The notes under the pieces are model-generated. The model saw nothing but the letters and a program-made list of their open reading frames with translations. It did no database searches and was not told the DNA's origin. The position numbers were made by a program, and so were the translations under genes. Shown one piece after another: positions 49,601 to 62,475 of a stretch of 64,000 nt of DNA. Origin of the DNA: Anisakis pegreffii (Eukaryota; Nematoda; Chromadorea; Rhabditida; Anisakidae); assembly GCA_035041965.1 (NCBI GenBank), contig JAPYMA010000378.1, forward strand, positions 280,961 through 344,960, written 5' to 3'. The number at the start of each line of letters is the position of its first letter. Positions within the stretch are counted from its first letter, which is position 1.

Positions 49601-52600
49601 AATAAATTTTATTACAGTGAATATCGATAATCGAATCGGCGCATGTGGTTTCTTTCCAGTATATGCATTTCTTGCGCCTGTATATCCTGTTCGTTTACTG
49701 AAGACAGATGAAAAGACAGGTGAAATATTAAGAAATAAGAATGGTTTGTGTATTGCTTGTAGACCTGGTGAAACTGGTGAGATGGTGGGTCTCATAAAAA
49801 ATAATGATTTACTTCTTAGGTAATTACTTATTTGAACATTCATTTGGTTATCCTTATTGTTAATAATATTATTGCTATCAGTGTCGTTATTATATATCAT
49901 CATTACTGTTGGTGCATTTATTACGACGTTCTCTTCATTGCACTCGTTTCCACTTAGTCGTTTGTTCATTAGAATCACTTCAGGAAATATTAGTAGTCCG
50001 GTGAACATTTAATTCGTTTATCGAAATCATTTCATTTTATAAGAAAGTGAATTGTTTTTCACCGAAAAGAATATCTCGAACATCTGTGCAACAATTTTTT
50101 TGGAAATTGACTCTCTCGATATTGTCGAATATAATCGCAGTTGATCTCTGTCTTGATGAGTGATCATCTCTGCAACTAGCAGGCAACGTTAATTGCAGGA
50201 ATGTCTATGCATTTTTGATTATTTTTAATGGGAAATGCTGCAGGTTTGAGGGTTATGTGAATAACGAAGAAACGAACAAGAAGATCATTAGGAATGCCTT
50301 TCGATTTGGTGATGCAGTTTTCAGTTCTGGTGATTTGATCTATTGGGATGAGTATGGCTACTTGTACTTCAAGGACCGACGTGGTGATACTTTTAGGTAG
50401 TATTCATTTTAAATATTATCATCATCATTGTTATTGCGGTTACACTAGATAATGGACTTTTAAGGGTGTTTTGTTGACTGAAGTTTTTCAACTGCAAGAT
50501 TTTTTTCATATTTTATTTTTCTGCATGATTTTCACATTTTATCCGTTCTACCGTGTCATCATTTGTTCGTGAGTTTGGTGTGAGATGAGTTTATCGATGC
50601 AGTGGTACCAGGCTTGGACAGTTGCCTCTCGGACGATTTCTAGAATCGATTGAAAATCAATCCGAGCGGAAAATACCTCGGCATCATGCCGATAAGTGTT
50701 ATCACCACAGTGATAAACTTATGTGATACCATAACTCGGGAACGGACGATGATACGTAGAAAAGAGTCGCATATCTGGAACCGTCGGAAAAGCTGAATCA
50801 GAATCAGAATCGATAACAAATGCAGTCCACGAAACATCTTTTATTCAGTATTACCTTTTCCGTTTTTTGCGAGTTGTCTTTTGTGCACATATAAGCATGT
50901 TCTATTTTATGAACACATTAAATTTGATAATCCATCCGCAATATTTTAATTCTGTTTTGAGAATCACTGCTGATGAAGTCGAGTAGTGATTGCTCAAACA
51001 TGAAGTTCAGCAGTTGTCATTTTCATTTATCAGTGTCAAACTGAAGATTCTCGAATGTTAAGCTGAGTATTTCAAAAAGCCGGCATTAACGAACTTTTCA
51101 TATTAAAGATGGAAAGGTGAAAATGTGAGTACAACAGAAGTGGAGGGTATTTTGCAGCCAATCAAAGAACTCTCGAATATCACCGTTTATGGTGTGGAAA
51201 TACCAAGTTCGTTGGATGATTACCTTGTTTTTTGATTGGATCTTTTAAAGAGTCATCATTTTAAACATTCGTCTAATAGCTGCGCAAAATTAATGCCATA
51301 TGATCTGAACACTCCGTATTGATATTCATTGGAATGTCTGCTATTTGCTCTCAAGAATGGTCTCGTTCACAATCCGCAGTTGATATCTGCCCGTTCGAAC
51401 TTCTGTTCAATTTCTTATCTGCATGCTCATTTGTGTGACATCAGATTGATTTTAAGAAGTTTCTCTGATCGATTGGATTAAATTTATGTCATCAACTGAC
51501 ATTCAACTTTGTTTGATATTATGATGTTTCTTCAGCTGTCATTTTTTGTGTTACAGAACAAGAAGGTCGTGCAGGTATGGTAGCGGTAATCTCAAAAGAG
51601 GGTACGTCACATGATGTGAGTTATTGCGCTTAGTTCCTGGTTTTATGTGACAATGAGAGAACTTACTCTTATTTTAGCTGGATGAATGTGTTACCGGGAA
51701 GTGAATGAACACAAAAATGATTTAGTGAGTGTCAAACATTTAAGAAAAAACTTGTTTGCTCTTATGAATTCATACGCTTCGAATGATTTATCATTTGTTC
51801 ATTTCAACTTTCGATCAATACAACTTTCATCAATACACTCTTGAACGTTACTATTGTTCATTGGAATAATGTGCTTATTGAATCGAATTGAAGGATGAAT
51901 AACTGAAAAAGACATGAAAACTGATTTTGAAAGTTAGGCAAATTTGAACAAATGATAAGTCAAGAAATTGACGAACAATGAACGGTTTAGTGAACGAGGA
52001 ATTTTCTTTATTTTATTGGATAAATGATTAACAAAACCACTGCATGTGATCAATTTCAGCAACTGATCGACAAAATCTCAAGCCGTTTGAAAGCTAATTT
52101 ACCTCAGTATGCGATACCAGTTTTCTTGCGGTTTTGTGATAAACTTGATATGACTGGTGAGTAGAAAAGTTTAATAAAACTGTCATGTCATAATCAAAGC
52201 TGTCTTCTGATTCTTTGAAGACAATGCATGATAGAATTGAAGTTAAGTGTCAATCTCGTTGCCAGTTATTTTATTCGCGTCGAACAAAACGCTCGTTTTT
52301 TGAACAAAACAGTTTTTCTGATGAATGTAATAAATTAACAACATGTGTAATAAGATAACTGATATTTTACTTTCATCGTACAGCTGACACTGCAATTGTT
52401 TTGATTGGAGGTCTTCTAGAGAGGAATTTTGTAATTTATCAATCTGTTTCGCTCTCATGTGACACCTATTATAAATGACTAAACAATACATTCAATAAAT
52501 TTTGAACAATAAAGCTCAAAGTTTGAACGTTATCGTCGAATAAGTCGAGTAATGAAAAAGTATAAAAGTGGAGTGATTCTCGATATAAGAGACAGATTGA

Positions 52601-54117
52601 GCCAGAATACGAATCCACTGACGTAACGCTAACTGTCTCTTTTAACTTTTAAAGGTTTGATCGAAATGTCATTCTCAGTTGCTATTACGGAACAAATTAA
52701 GTTCGTTTCGTGGCAGGGATTTTTGTCAGTATAAATGACTATAGGAGGTGAACGAAAGAATATTTGAGGAACGTTCAAACTGAAGAAAGTGAACTTACAA
52801 CGAGATGGGTTCAATTTAGAACGTTGCTGTGATGATGCGATTTACTTGTGGAACAGTTCGAATGCGAAATATATGTGAGTAATTCGACTGATATTCTCCT
52901 TTTGTGCAATCGCTCGCCTTTTTCATATCCCGCAAATATTTGTGGAAATGGGCTAGCAGTGAAAATCATGTTAGGGATGTTGAGAGTTATATATATCGAT
53001 CCTTCTTTGTTTTCGTGTAAAAGCAATTGTCGAGAGGAAAGTGAAAACTAGCAGTAAATTATGGCAATTAGGATGACTGCCGTAGCCAACAGTCAAAGTC
53101 TTTAGGAGTCAATAATGAGATAATCAAATTCTTCGCCTATTCAGGAACTCTTTACCCACTCACATCTCCTCTCCACTGCTGATGAAGAAAACATCTTTAC
53201 TGATCATGCGATGAAATTTTGAAATCCTTCACTTAAGATGCCCAGTCTGATAATGACGGGGTTTGGTCAACATATGAATCAATCAATTGAAAACTTAGCA
53301 GAGACGTTTGATATCCTCTTTGAAATCAGAAACCGGGGCTTTAGTAAGAGTTACCTGCATCACCTGGTTTAGTTTGATCAACGAATCTTTCCGGTCTTCC
53401 GATATGTAAATCACTCTGTCACTGAAAATAAGCAGAATTCCTCAACATCACATAAAGTTTTCTGATAGTAGAAAATCTCTTCTATGCGCCTTTGCCAAAA
53501 AACTGTTATATTGCTGGCAAGAATATGGTGCTTAAAATATTCCTTAATAATATAGTTCCTCTCATGTCTATTTTGCGAGTTTGCAGAGTTCTAATACGAG
53601 TTGTTAAGGGAGGAAACTGTGTTCTGAACTAATATATCCATATGCAACTCGGAACTGTTTTTCTGTGGCTTGCCGACTTGACTTGAGGTCAACAAATGTA
53701 AAGCGAGTTAGAAGAAGTCTGAAAAAATAACTCGCTAAAATGCGAATGAAAGAAAATAGCGCAGATTACCATTTCTTTATGCTGCCAAAAAATTATTGTG
53801 GTGAAAATTATCGCTACAAATTTTCATTATGTTTAAGACTAGCAAGCTACAGCGCTAGCGAAAAAAGTAGCTCCGATGGTAGTAGAAATGCAACCAGAGC
53901 GCTATTGCCCATCGATGAATATATCATGCATTCATCATCATGATGTAGTGTATAGAACATGATAAATAGTTGTTAATAAAAGGGTTTGTATGAATGTTGT
54001 TATTTGTAATGAATAAGGAAAAGTCTCGATTTCAGCCCTTTCAATCGACATATGCAAAAGCTTATTGAAGAGGGAAAATACGATCAGTGCTTAAACGAAC
54101 ATCTTTCTGTTATTTGA
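40627..54117 (+). CDS. SLC27A: Fatty acid transport protein / very-long-chain acyl-CoA synthetase (SLC27 family), 15 exons
   Basis: Activates long and very long fatty acids with ATP and CoA and drives their uptake; membrane-bound. Exons: 40627-40802, 41324-41519, 45261-45459, 45906-46064, 46240-46302, 46399-46468, 47578-47808, 49019-49182, 49618-49819, 50244-50396, 51109-51206, 51557-51615, 52060-52156, 52769-52874, 54036-54117; 684 aa. A hydrophobic N-terminal segment (about 13-40) precedes [12 protein letters not shown]. The AMP-binding signature [14 protein letters not shown] begins at 269, then [47 protein letters not shown], the FATP motif [20 protein letters not shown] (about 530-550), EGRAGMVAV and [16 protein letters not shown]. 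It most resembles FATP1/FATP4 (worm ACS-20/22), but paralogue choice is uncertain. Weakest joins are the exon 4 donor at 46064 and the 63-bp exon 5, both fixed by phase, and the final exon. Confidence 0.93.
41858..41917. repeat. Imperfect inverted repeat in SLC27 intron 2
   Basis: Arms of 22 bp at 41858-41879 and 41896-41917 pair with two mismatches around a 16-base spacer. A smaller perfect stem TTCTTGTG/CACAAGAA lies about 35 bp downstream. Confidence 0.8.
44164..44667 (-). other. 167-codon open frame antisense in SLC27 intron 2
   Basis: Begins at ATG 44667 with a very hydrophobic segment ([16 protein letters not shown]) like a signal peptide or membrane helix and runs to a stop at 44164. 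The codons mostly reflect purine-rich DNA on the other strand, and no family is recognised. Single-exon and nested; a chance open frame is the likelier reading. Confidence 0.2.
47095..47249 (-). other. Possible exon of a nested minus-strand gene in SLC27 intron 6
   Basis: Bounded by CTACTTCAG (acceptor before 47249) and ATG|GTGG (donor after 47095), open for 51 codons. The translation contains [20 protein letters not shown], then [14 protein letters not shown]: four cysteines in a patterned, protein-like context, loosely recalling small secreted nematode domains. A further open stretch at 46738-46926 lies downstream. No flanking exon could be joined with confidence. Confidence 0.25.
48609..48890. 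mobile_element. Inverted-repeat element in SLC27 intron 7, copy 1
   Basis: GGGCAATATC at 48609-48618 and GATATTGCCC at 48881-48890 bound 282 bp rich in AGTAGCT/AGCGGAAT motifs. It lies wholly in the intron, and a related sequence is at 53701-53920. The subterminal motif pattern suggests a non-autonomous hAT-like element; no clear target duplication is visible. Confidence 0.65.
49401..49560. mobile_element. Small inverted-repeat element in SLC27 intron 8
   Basis: CAGTAATG at 49401-49408 is the reverse complement of CATTACTG at 49553-49560, and the inner parts (GCTCGCGAG near each end) also pair. The element of 160 bp is G+C-richer than the intron. Termini beginning CAG recall hAT elements, but no 8-bp target duplication is evident. 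Confidence 0.65.
53701..53920. mobile_element. Inverted-repeat element, diverged copy 2, in SLC27 intron 14
   Basis: Colinear with 48690-48890: CTCGCTAAA, GAAAGAAAATAGCGCAGAT, a GCTGCCAAAAAATTATT block, GAAAAAAGTAGCT and GCTATTGCCC at the right end (53911-53920). The left terminus is not clear, so this copy may be truncated. Confidence 0.6.
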
Positions 54118-54357
54118 TTTGGTGGTTGCGCAAGATGCATTTCGACTTCGATTTCGCTTATTGCTTTCTATTCATTTCAGCTATCGTCTTTGATCAGTGG
54201 ATGATCATGTTGTTATATTGTATTGTAAAGATTATTATTTGATTCGTATTGTATAAAAGATTCGTTTTGTGTATTCATTGATACATCACGAAATTGACGG
54301 AATTTGATTGACGGTAATCGTCCTTTGTGATATTAATGGATGATATTTCACTGCGAC
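54118..54357. other. 3' flank of the SLC27 gene
   Basis: Non-coding 3' flank; no perfect AATAAA was seen close to the stop codon at 54117, so the poly(A) site is undetermined. Confidence 0.5.
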
Positions 54358-55549
54358 TAGGGTTTGCACGGAATGCCGGGATTTCAGTTCTGATCCTGAT
54401 CTTGGGATTTAAATTTTGATAAATCGCGGGATCTCGGGATTTGTTAAAACAGGCCAATTTGTGTGAATTTTGATAGCATGTCCATCTTGAAGCAAGCCTT
54501 AATCATTCCCATCTCATTCATATGCAGTCGTCTTTGCTGTTTGCCCTCTAGCTGAGGAAATAGACGCAAGTTTGACGGATGACATGATGAACTTTTACGT
54601 AAAATTTCATTGAACATTCAACTGATTATTCTACTCTTCACTGGTTTATATCACGCTCATCTGGATGCATTTCTCTGTAGACTAACAGATATATTCACAT
54701 TTTCTAACAAGAACCAAGAGCAGCGGAGTTCAACGAAATTTTAAGTCGTTTCCTCCCAAAAGATTTGTTCGGCTTCAATATACTCCTCCCATCTGTCAAT
54801 TCAACTGCATGTTCTAAAGATTGCAAGTCTTTTTACTTCGCTATTTGAAAACACTTTCATCCAGTCGAAATGTACATAAATTCTAATTCTCACTGAGTTC
54901 ACTCATAGTGAGAATTCACTGTCGAAGTGAGCAAAATTGTTCCATTCAAAAGGATCTTAAGCTTGAATATCAAGTACATTTCCATGATTTGTGATCGAAA
55001 TTATCAAATATGTAAGTGTTCGATGGTTCGATGTTAATTCATTGCGGATACTTTTTTCACTTTTTAGACAAACTCTGAACTTTTAATTTTTTCAAAATTC
55101 AAATGATATAATTCATGAGATGCATTTCTTTCGTAAAAAATCTAAATTTCCAAAACGGTAGAATTCAGCTGACGTTAATACTGGAAGAAAATGGACTTCA
55201 AGCATTGCAAATAAGTGTTTGAGAATCAAGAATTTCATATTCACGTGAAAGTGTACTGTTATTAGCTTAGACCCGAGATGACAAGATGCCTTAGCATAGA
55301 ATATGCAGTATACCCTTGCGGCATGATCATCAGCATCATTATATGAAATATTAATTTGAAATTGAATAATTTGGTTTCTTGGATTTGTCCAGTAATTTCT
55401 TGAATGAACTCCTTTCTGATTAATAATTAACATTGTGGTTCGAAAAAATGTGTTTAAACATGTTCCGCATCGATATTTCAAAAATTGTTCGATCCGGGAT
55501 CAAATCCCGATCCCAGGATTGAAAAAACGTCGGGATTTTGCAAACCCTA
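54358..55549. mobile_element. 1.2-kb TA-flanked inverted-repeat element
   Basis: TAGGGTTTGCA at 54358-54368 and TGCAAACCCTA at 55539-55549 are perfect inverted termini. If the outer TA is a target duplication, the terminal repeat is GGGTTTGCA. Both ends carry clustered subterminal motifs GGGATTT/CGGGAT on the left and AAATCCCG/ATCCCAGG on the right. A 122-codon minus-strand open frame (55113-55481) lies inside but resembles no transposase I know, so it is taken as non-autonomous. Confidence 0.75.
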
Positions 55550-58500
55550 ACTGTGACTATTGCGCTTATGATTGCCAAATATGTTTTGACTGTTAATTTT
55601 CATTTTTGGGAAGATATAGGAATACATTCTCTGTTTTTACTCAAATAAAAAATTATATCTGATGATTGATTACCGCATGCGATCGGAGGAAGGTAGCCCT
55701 AACAGATGCTGACTCGTCAGATACAAATAATTTATGTGTCTGATGGGATAGGGCACAGTTTTCGCTGACTTCTGTTGGGTATTGGAATTCTTTTCGATAA
55801 AAAATACATTCCCCGGGAGAGATGATTGTCCCAATTTTTGCGCTTTAGTCTAAGGTTTGTTGGGATTATAAACAAAAAAGTTTTCACAACGAAACCAAAT
55901 AAATGCAGAGATGAAACTGGAAGACAGTTGGATTGCAGGAAATGCATAATAAAAATTCAATTCTTTAATTTTTCTCACTCGTGCTGTCTTTATTTCAGAT
56001 CATTCTGAAAATTTTGAGACTCTTCATTGCATTCTCACTGATAACAATAACAATGTTAAGGCGCAACTACAGGTAATAAACATAGTAGTCCGTTCGATTT
56101 AGATGATGTAGATGATGATTTTATAAAGGTCAATGGAACATCATCGAAACTAATATTCGCACAATTTTGAAATATATGTTCCTTGTAAGTGATTTCATGC
56201 GTTAGTTCAGAGTATTTTCGAAAAAATCTCGTCATTCCCCATTGCATCCGCAATCCATTTAATTAGCTAGAAGTAATTCGATATTATTCGACCACTGTTG
56301 AGGATTAATTCATTAAAAGCCAAGTTGAAGTCGATACTAATTCAAAAACGATGCCGTCATCATTCAGCAACACAATTCCAGTGTAAAGCTGCACCCGTGT
56401 TATTTAAATTTACTATTAGTTCATTTTCATTGGTGATTATCACTGAAGCTGAAATTTTTCGTCGGGGCCGACCGAACTGCCCAGCCACGTTGGTAAAGAT
56501 TGCATCTTGCAATAAATAACAGAAGAACGAAGTGAAACCCTTTTAGAAAAGGAGCATACCACAGGCTGGTCAGGTCTGTGACGTAGGACAGCCTTACACA
56601 TACTATACCCCCTCGTAGTATTAGATCTAATTAGTGATGCGTTTTATGGTTCGTGTCAGCGATCGTCAACAAAAACGTATGGACATAATTAGAAAAGTGT
56701 TATGAATGGCAGCATGGATGGATGTGCGTAAAAGACCATTTTAACAACAAGATAAACATTAGCTTTCATCAGCGATGCTCATATTCAAATGTTCCCATTT
56801 TGATTAAACATCATCACTAAAGAATACTATCATATTTCATCTACGTGATAATGTATCAATCTCGCATATATGCTTCATTTCTCAGTTGTGACATTCATCA
56901 CCGAGCTGTCTGTTTCGTTTTGCTGTTGCGTTGTTACATAGCAATTTTTAGCTATTTTATTCCAAAGCAATTTTGTTCCGAAATATTCTTTTTGGTCTAT
57001 ATTCTTTAAAAGACTTCGAACACTTCGAACAATTTCACTTTCAGACTTCTGATGTACAAATGTTTCCACTTTGATCACTCATCATGACTAAATAAAATTG
57101 CTGAAGATTAGTCAAAATGAATTTATCAATTATAAAATGTGAAGTTCGTTAATCATGGAGCAATTTTTTGGCTAGGAAAGCAATTGGTCTGAGTAGAAGT
57201 GGAGGCGGGGGGAGGGGAGCGGTGGGGACACGAACCAAAAAGTCGTTGGAAAAACTGCGTAGGAGTAACTTCCAGTCGGAATCTCCGTTCACCGATAAAA
57301 AAACATTTGGTTGTGCTGAAAATTTGAAAAGTAATCCAGCATCAGCTTTCAGAAGTTAACGGAATTTTGATTTGAGACTGGTTTCCGCTCTTTAATTTTC
57401 ATCATCCGGTTGATCAGTTGTTCAGGTCCTGTTCAAACTGTTGTGCCTGAAATTGCAACGTTGACGTGCTGTGCTTTTCCCGTTTTTCTGAAGTTCACTG
57501 ATAGAGTCATTGATCAAAAGATCAATAGTTATCATTACTTACATCCGCTTTATAACTGAACAATTCTATAATGTACCATCTGTCACTCACCTGTTCCCTT
57601 CAGCATGATCACTCTCACAATTAACGTAGTTCAATACACATTTCTCGTTGACGTTTCCTAAGGGAAAAGTATGCGAGAAAGCAAGTAATTATAGATAAAC
57701 CTCAGCTGAAATTCATTCAATTCGAACGATTCTTCATAAAGGAACAAGCTTCCGCCTCAACTCTGGAGAGCACTCGGATTCGACATGGATTTGTTAATGA
57801 GAACAAAGTGTTAATGAAAACAAACTTTTTTGTATTTTGCACACTGTTGGTCGTACGAATTCATTGACTTGCATTCTTTCCAGTGTTTGCATTTGAACGC
57901 ATTCAATAATGTGGCATCCATTTTATTTTGTTGGTTTTGTTGAAGTTATTCCATCGATATAAACGGAACTTATTTAGACGTTGACTACGCTGATTGCATT
58001 AAGTACTTATTGATATCAAGGGGAATCCTGTTTATAGCAAAAATGGATAATGTGATGATGACACGTGATTTAGAAACGGTTTGCATAAACAATAATTAAT
58101 TATCAGTTCATTTTCGTCGAATGCGCAATCGGTTTACGTCAACTTGGGGTTGATTATAACTTTCAGAGTTTACACGAAAACTGTTGATGTGATAAATGCT
58201 GATGCCTTAAATCAAGCTATTTAAATCATGCTTCGCATCGTTGGCACACAGAGAATAAGTGCAAACGTTCATTTTGCTCGAATGTTTAGCTCAATTTACG
58301 TTCATTATATTAATTGGAATCGAAAATTTCCTGACCGAAGTTAACGCTTTTTATCGCTCTTGTTGATGCACCGACTATGTATATAGTTCAATTCGATTGA
58401 AGAGAAAATGTCGCGAGAGTGTAGTTGAAAAGTTAACACTAATGAACGACTGTGTTCCACATATAGTTATTTGATGGAACTGAATATATTTCGTGGCCAT

Positions 58501-59707
58501 TAATCAAATGTATTGACTCGTCGCTTTCCCATCAGTTATCACATAGCCAAAATGTTCACTATTAATTAGGAGCAGTTTTGGAGAGACGATAATCATTTTT
58601 CAAGATAATAATGTAGAAAAACAATCTTTCGAACCATTACTTCAATATTCCATGATTCTTTGCATTATTCATCAGATCGTTTTAAAATTTAGCGGTTTAG
58701 CAATTCTTGAATCATTTAAGGATTAACAATAAGTGATATTTTACATTATCCCTTCCCAACCGTTCAGGAAAACTGGCGATTTTTACATTATACCTTAAAC
58801 CGTATAAGGCTCGAACGATTTTCTTTTTGCCACCAGTGCTTATGAGTGTCAATCAGTTGAGATTAATTCTGATGAACTTATTGCTAAAATATATTATTTC
58901 ATTAAGGAATGCAATGTTGTTATAAAATTATTGCCTCATAAGCGATTCTACGTAAAGAGGATCAGATGCGTTGAAGAAAAATGAATTAAATGAAATTGAT
59001 TAAAGAAGACAGATGAAAATTGTGTTCGTTGATAATAAGCGAATATCAGCTTAGTTCTGGGCTTCGTTATTTTGAGTGATAGAATGAACGACCTTTCGTT
59101 CTTCGTTTGCACAAAATGTTGTAGTTATAAGAAGTGAATGCTTCGTTTGTTTGTTTTGAAATAGGTCGATCATCAGAATTATTTTAGTTCGGGAAAGCAA
59201 ATTTGGCGATAACTCCAATTCTGGAATTTGTTCGATCCGAGAACACAATTCAAGATGGCTTTTGTGGTCAGTGAGCCTTTGGAGGCTATTCATGTTTTTA
59301 TTCATGCCTAATATGGGACTCAAAAAATGGCATGAATTCTCACTCCAGATGAAAAATTTGTCAGCTTGAAAATTGATAGTATGAAAATTTGCAGAAGGGA
59401 ATAAGAATAAAAATGGTAGATGCCAGAAATTCAATTTTGCATAATCCAATCAACTTGCATAATCAACATAATCCAATCCAACATAATCCAATAACCATTT
59501 CTATCGTTCTCATCGTTAGGAAACGAGTATGATTTGTTTTTTAGATAAAGTATCGATAATGTAATATTCTTCAATATGGAAAATATATTCAAAATGTGCT
59601 TTCAGTTTGTGCTTTCAATGTGCTTGCAGTCGAAAATGTTGGAGAAAATTTCAGTTTCAAAAATTATTCTTTCTTCATTGATACTTTTCCTTTGCTAAAA
59701 GCTCTTC

Positions 59708-59751
59708 AAAACATATTTCCTCAGTGCAATACCACTGAGGAAATATGTTTT
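59708..59751. repeat. Hairpin, 19-bp perfect stem, 6-base loop
   Basis: Arm AAAACATATTTCCTCAGTG at 59708-59726 is the exact reverse complement of 59733-59751. Confidence 0.85.
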
Positions 59752-61092
59752 ATTCTCGTTTTAAGTAAGATGAGGCATCAACAAGAATTAATACAGAAGC
59801 CTTTTTCATATGAATCCTCTTCTAACTGAATTCCTAAATGAGCAATGACGTATCCTCTGAGCGCATCATTTCGTTTTGTTAGCTGATCACAGAGTAAACA
59901 TTATCATGGTCGTGGGATCGCACAGCAGCTGCCAATAAAACAACCTTCCCGATGTGCTTATTCATTGTTTTGAAAACTTCACTGAGTGCTGAAAAGAAGT
60001 GCAATTATCGGCAGGTAGAAAACAACGTGGAATGTTGAACGAATTCACGGCAAATGCATCCTTGAATAAATGAGTTGGCATGGTCAGGATGGCTGAGATG
60101 CGAGACAATGAAAACGAGGAAAGGTACTGTAAGTTGTTGTGTTGTTTTCGTGGCAAACAGGTTTGCACCATAGGATGCAGTTATGCATTTTCTGATGGGT
60201 AAGTCGAGATTGTGTAAATGCAGCAAATAGGCAATAGGCAATTATACGCATTCATGGTTCGACCACTCGCAGCGAATAGCAACATTTCGTCGTCATTCTG
60301 TTTAAAAAAATGCGAGATTTACATTTGAGAACATCTTCGAAATGAATTGATCATGATGGATAATCATTATTTGTTTGCGTGACAATACAAATAAATCAAA
60401 AATTACGTTTGTTTGTTTCCGTAATCATTTGAACGAATTGATAAACGCCCGAGTAGTGTTAACGTGAGAATATCAAGTAGATGTCATTGAGTCATCATTC
60501 AATAGCATTCACAAGTTGAGTCATTATTATGCGATAATAACAATATTGATAATCATAATAGCACCGATAATAACGTAAATAATAACAACCATTAATATCA
60601 TAATTGGAAATAGCAACACCACTATCAGCGTATTAATATAATGGCCTCACTGATGGCAAGCAGCGATCTCGCATTTGCATAAAAGATAGTCATTTTCAGG
60701 GAGTAACAAAATTATGTGCGCATTCACTTTCATTTGCCCTCATGCTAGATCAATTATTGAAATCAACAAGTATTACGAAGTCAAAGCAAAGTTGCAAAAT
60801 AATATAACTTCGGTGAACAACATGTTGTCTTTTTGTGAGTTGTCCCATACTCAATCTGTAATTTCCGTTCCACAAACGATATTTATCGCATTCAAAAATG
60901 AAGCCCTTCTTCTCCCAGCGAGATCTTTGAAGTTTGCAGTTCATTGTTTCAATCGCAATGTCACCATCGTTCAAAACTTACTTGTTTAGGCTTCATCTTG
61001 CTGACAAAGTCAAAAAGAGTTTCCACTTGCCTTTGCATATCGCTAATCTGCTCTACATATAAATATTATAAATCTCTCGAGTTGATTACGTC

Positions 61093-61127
61093 GAAGAGAT
61101 GCATCAACGGTGTTGATGCATCTCTTC
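61093..61127. repeat. Hairpin, 16-bp perfect stem, 3-base loop
   Basis: GAAGAGATGCATCAAC at 61093-61108, loop GGT, then its reverse complement at 61112-61127. Confidence 0.85.
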
Positions 61128-61982
61128 TCCTGCAAACTGGTTTGTGGTAAGCGATCAAAGGTAATCATGATCCAATTTCACTTCCTTATGCTTCATTTAT
61201 TGACACATTCAAACTATCGGTATCATACGAAGAACCCACAATGAACACACCTAATTTTCTCAAGTTTGAACAAAATTACCGAAACGTTGTTTTTTCTTTT
61301 TAAATTTGCTAAATTTTGATGATTTTCCTGAAATATACAGACGATCAGCTGCGCATCCAGCTGCTTTCATTGCATTTGCAACTGTCGCACCCAACTGCTG
61401 TTAGTCGCTATTGTTACGTTCACTACAAATTCAGTTTATTTGGAAGTAACAATTCATTTGATTGTAGTACACTTAATTAAACTGCATTGTTACAATGACA
61501 TCGGCAATTGCTCGTCGAAACGGTCGAAGTGGGAATCGACTAAGTTCATCAGTGAATAGCAACTATCGCTTACGAGATAGAAAAGTCATTCTTGAAAGTG
61601 ATCAATTTCCTTTGGTTGAGTTTTTGGTTGCATTCGTACATTATCGATTCACGATTGAGTGAAAACATCTTCATGAGTTCGATAAAATGAGTGAAAATGA
61701 GGAAAATGTTGTTTTAAGGGTACAACGAATTCGATAAATTGAAGTTACGGGAAACTCATCACAAAATCGAGTCGTATTTCTTGAGTCAAATTAGCACTCA
61801 AATCAGATAGTACTTTGTGCAGTAAATGAATGAATAGTTGACATTACTGTTCCGAACATTTATTCTGAATAGACACTTTTGTCATGCTCGAAAACCCTCT
61901 CAAACGCTATCTCCATTGATAATTTTAATCAGCATCTTCCGAAGCGTGACATATGAGTGAAGGTTAATCGTGTTTTAATTCA

Positions 61983-62033
61983 TAATTTGCAATGCGAATG
62001 CACTGTACTACAATGCATTCGCATTGCAAATTA
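61983..62033. repeat. Hairpin, 20-bp perfect stem, 11-base loop
   Basis: TAATTTGCAATGCGAATGCA at 61983-62002 pairs exactly with 62014-62033. Confidence 0.85.
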
Positions 62034-62294
62034 CGATAGCACTTCTCAACATGCCTTTCGAGACGTTGAAATGTAAATAGTAGACGGCATGCATAATCGC
62101 TCATAAATTTCAGAGTCAAATTCGGAGATCTATCATTGACTTTTATGAATTAATTTTACATTTGCTTAACTTCATGAAATTCATATTTGTTGACGGCCAC
62201 GTGATGAAAAAAAAAGATGTTCGCTTACAAATTGACTAATCAAATATTTTGTGTATTTGTAAGAGCGAATTCAAGGTGGTTGACCTTTCAAGTG

Positions 62295-62475
62295 TGACCG
62301 GTCAATCTGCCTAAAGCCTAAGGAACAGTTTGCCTAATAGGCGAAAAATCCATTTAAAAAACCGTAAATTAGGCAAACTGTCCGCTAGGCAAATTGTCCG
62401 TTAGGCGATGTGTCTTTAGGCAAACTGTCGGTAGGCAAAATGTCCTTAGGCAGATTAACCGGGTACCCCGTTCAA
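62295..62475. mobile_element. Short element built of a repeated TAGGCAAACTGTCC unit
   Basis: Ends are inverted: GGTCAATCTGCCTAA near 62300 and TTAGGCAGATTAACC near 62447-62461, one mismatch. Between them a unit of about 17-19 bp, (T)TAGGCAAA(C/A)TGTCC, recurs at least five times on the right side, with inverted versions (CAGTTTGCCTAA) on the left. This gives a fold-back built from tandem repeats. Confidence 0.75.

Larger units (their letters stand above)
55550..62294. other. Gene-poor right-hand region
   Basis: No gene supported. Contains three compact hairpins (59708-59751, 61093-61127, 61983-62033) and AAT/ATA-rich sequence at 60520-60620. The minus-strand open frame at 59051-59449 (132 codons) has no recognisable product. 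Confidence 0.5.

Noticed and set aside
59051..59449. 132-codon minus-strand frame
   Set aside because: No recognisable domain, no neighbouring exon, and no start context.
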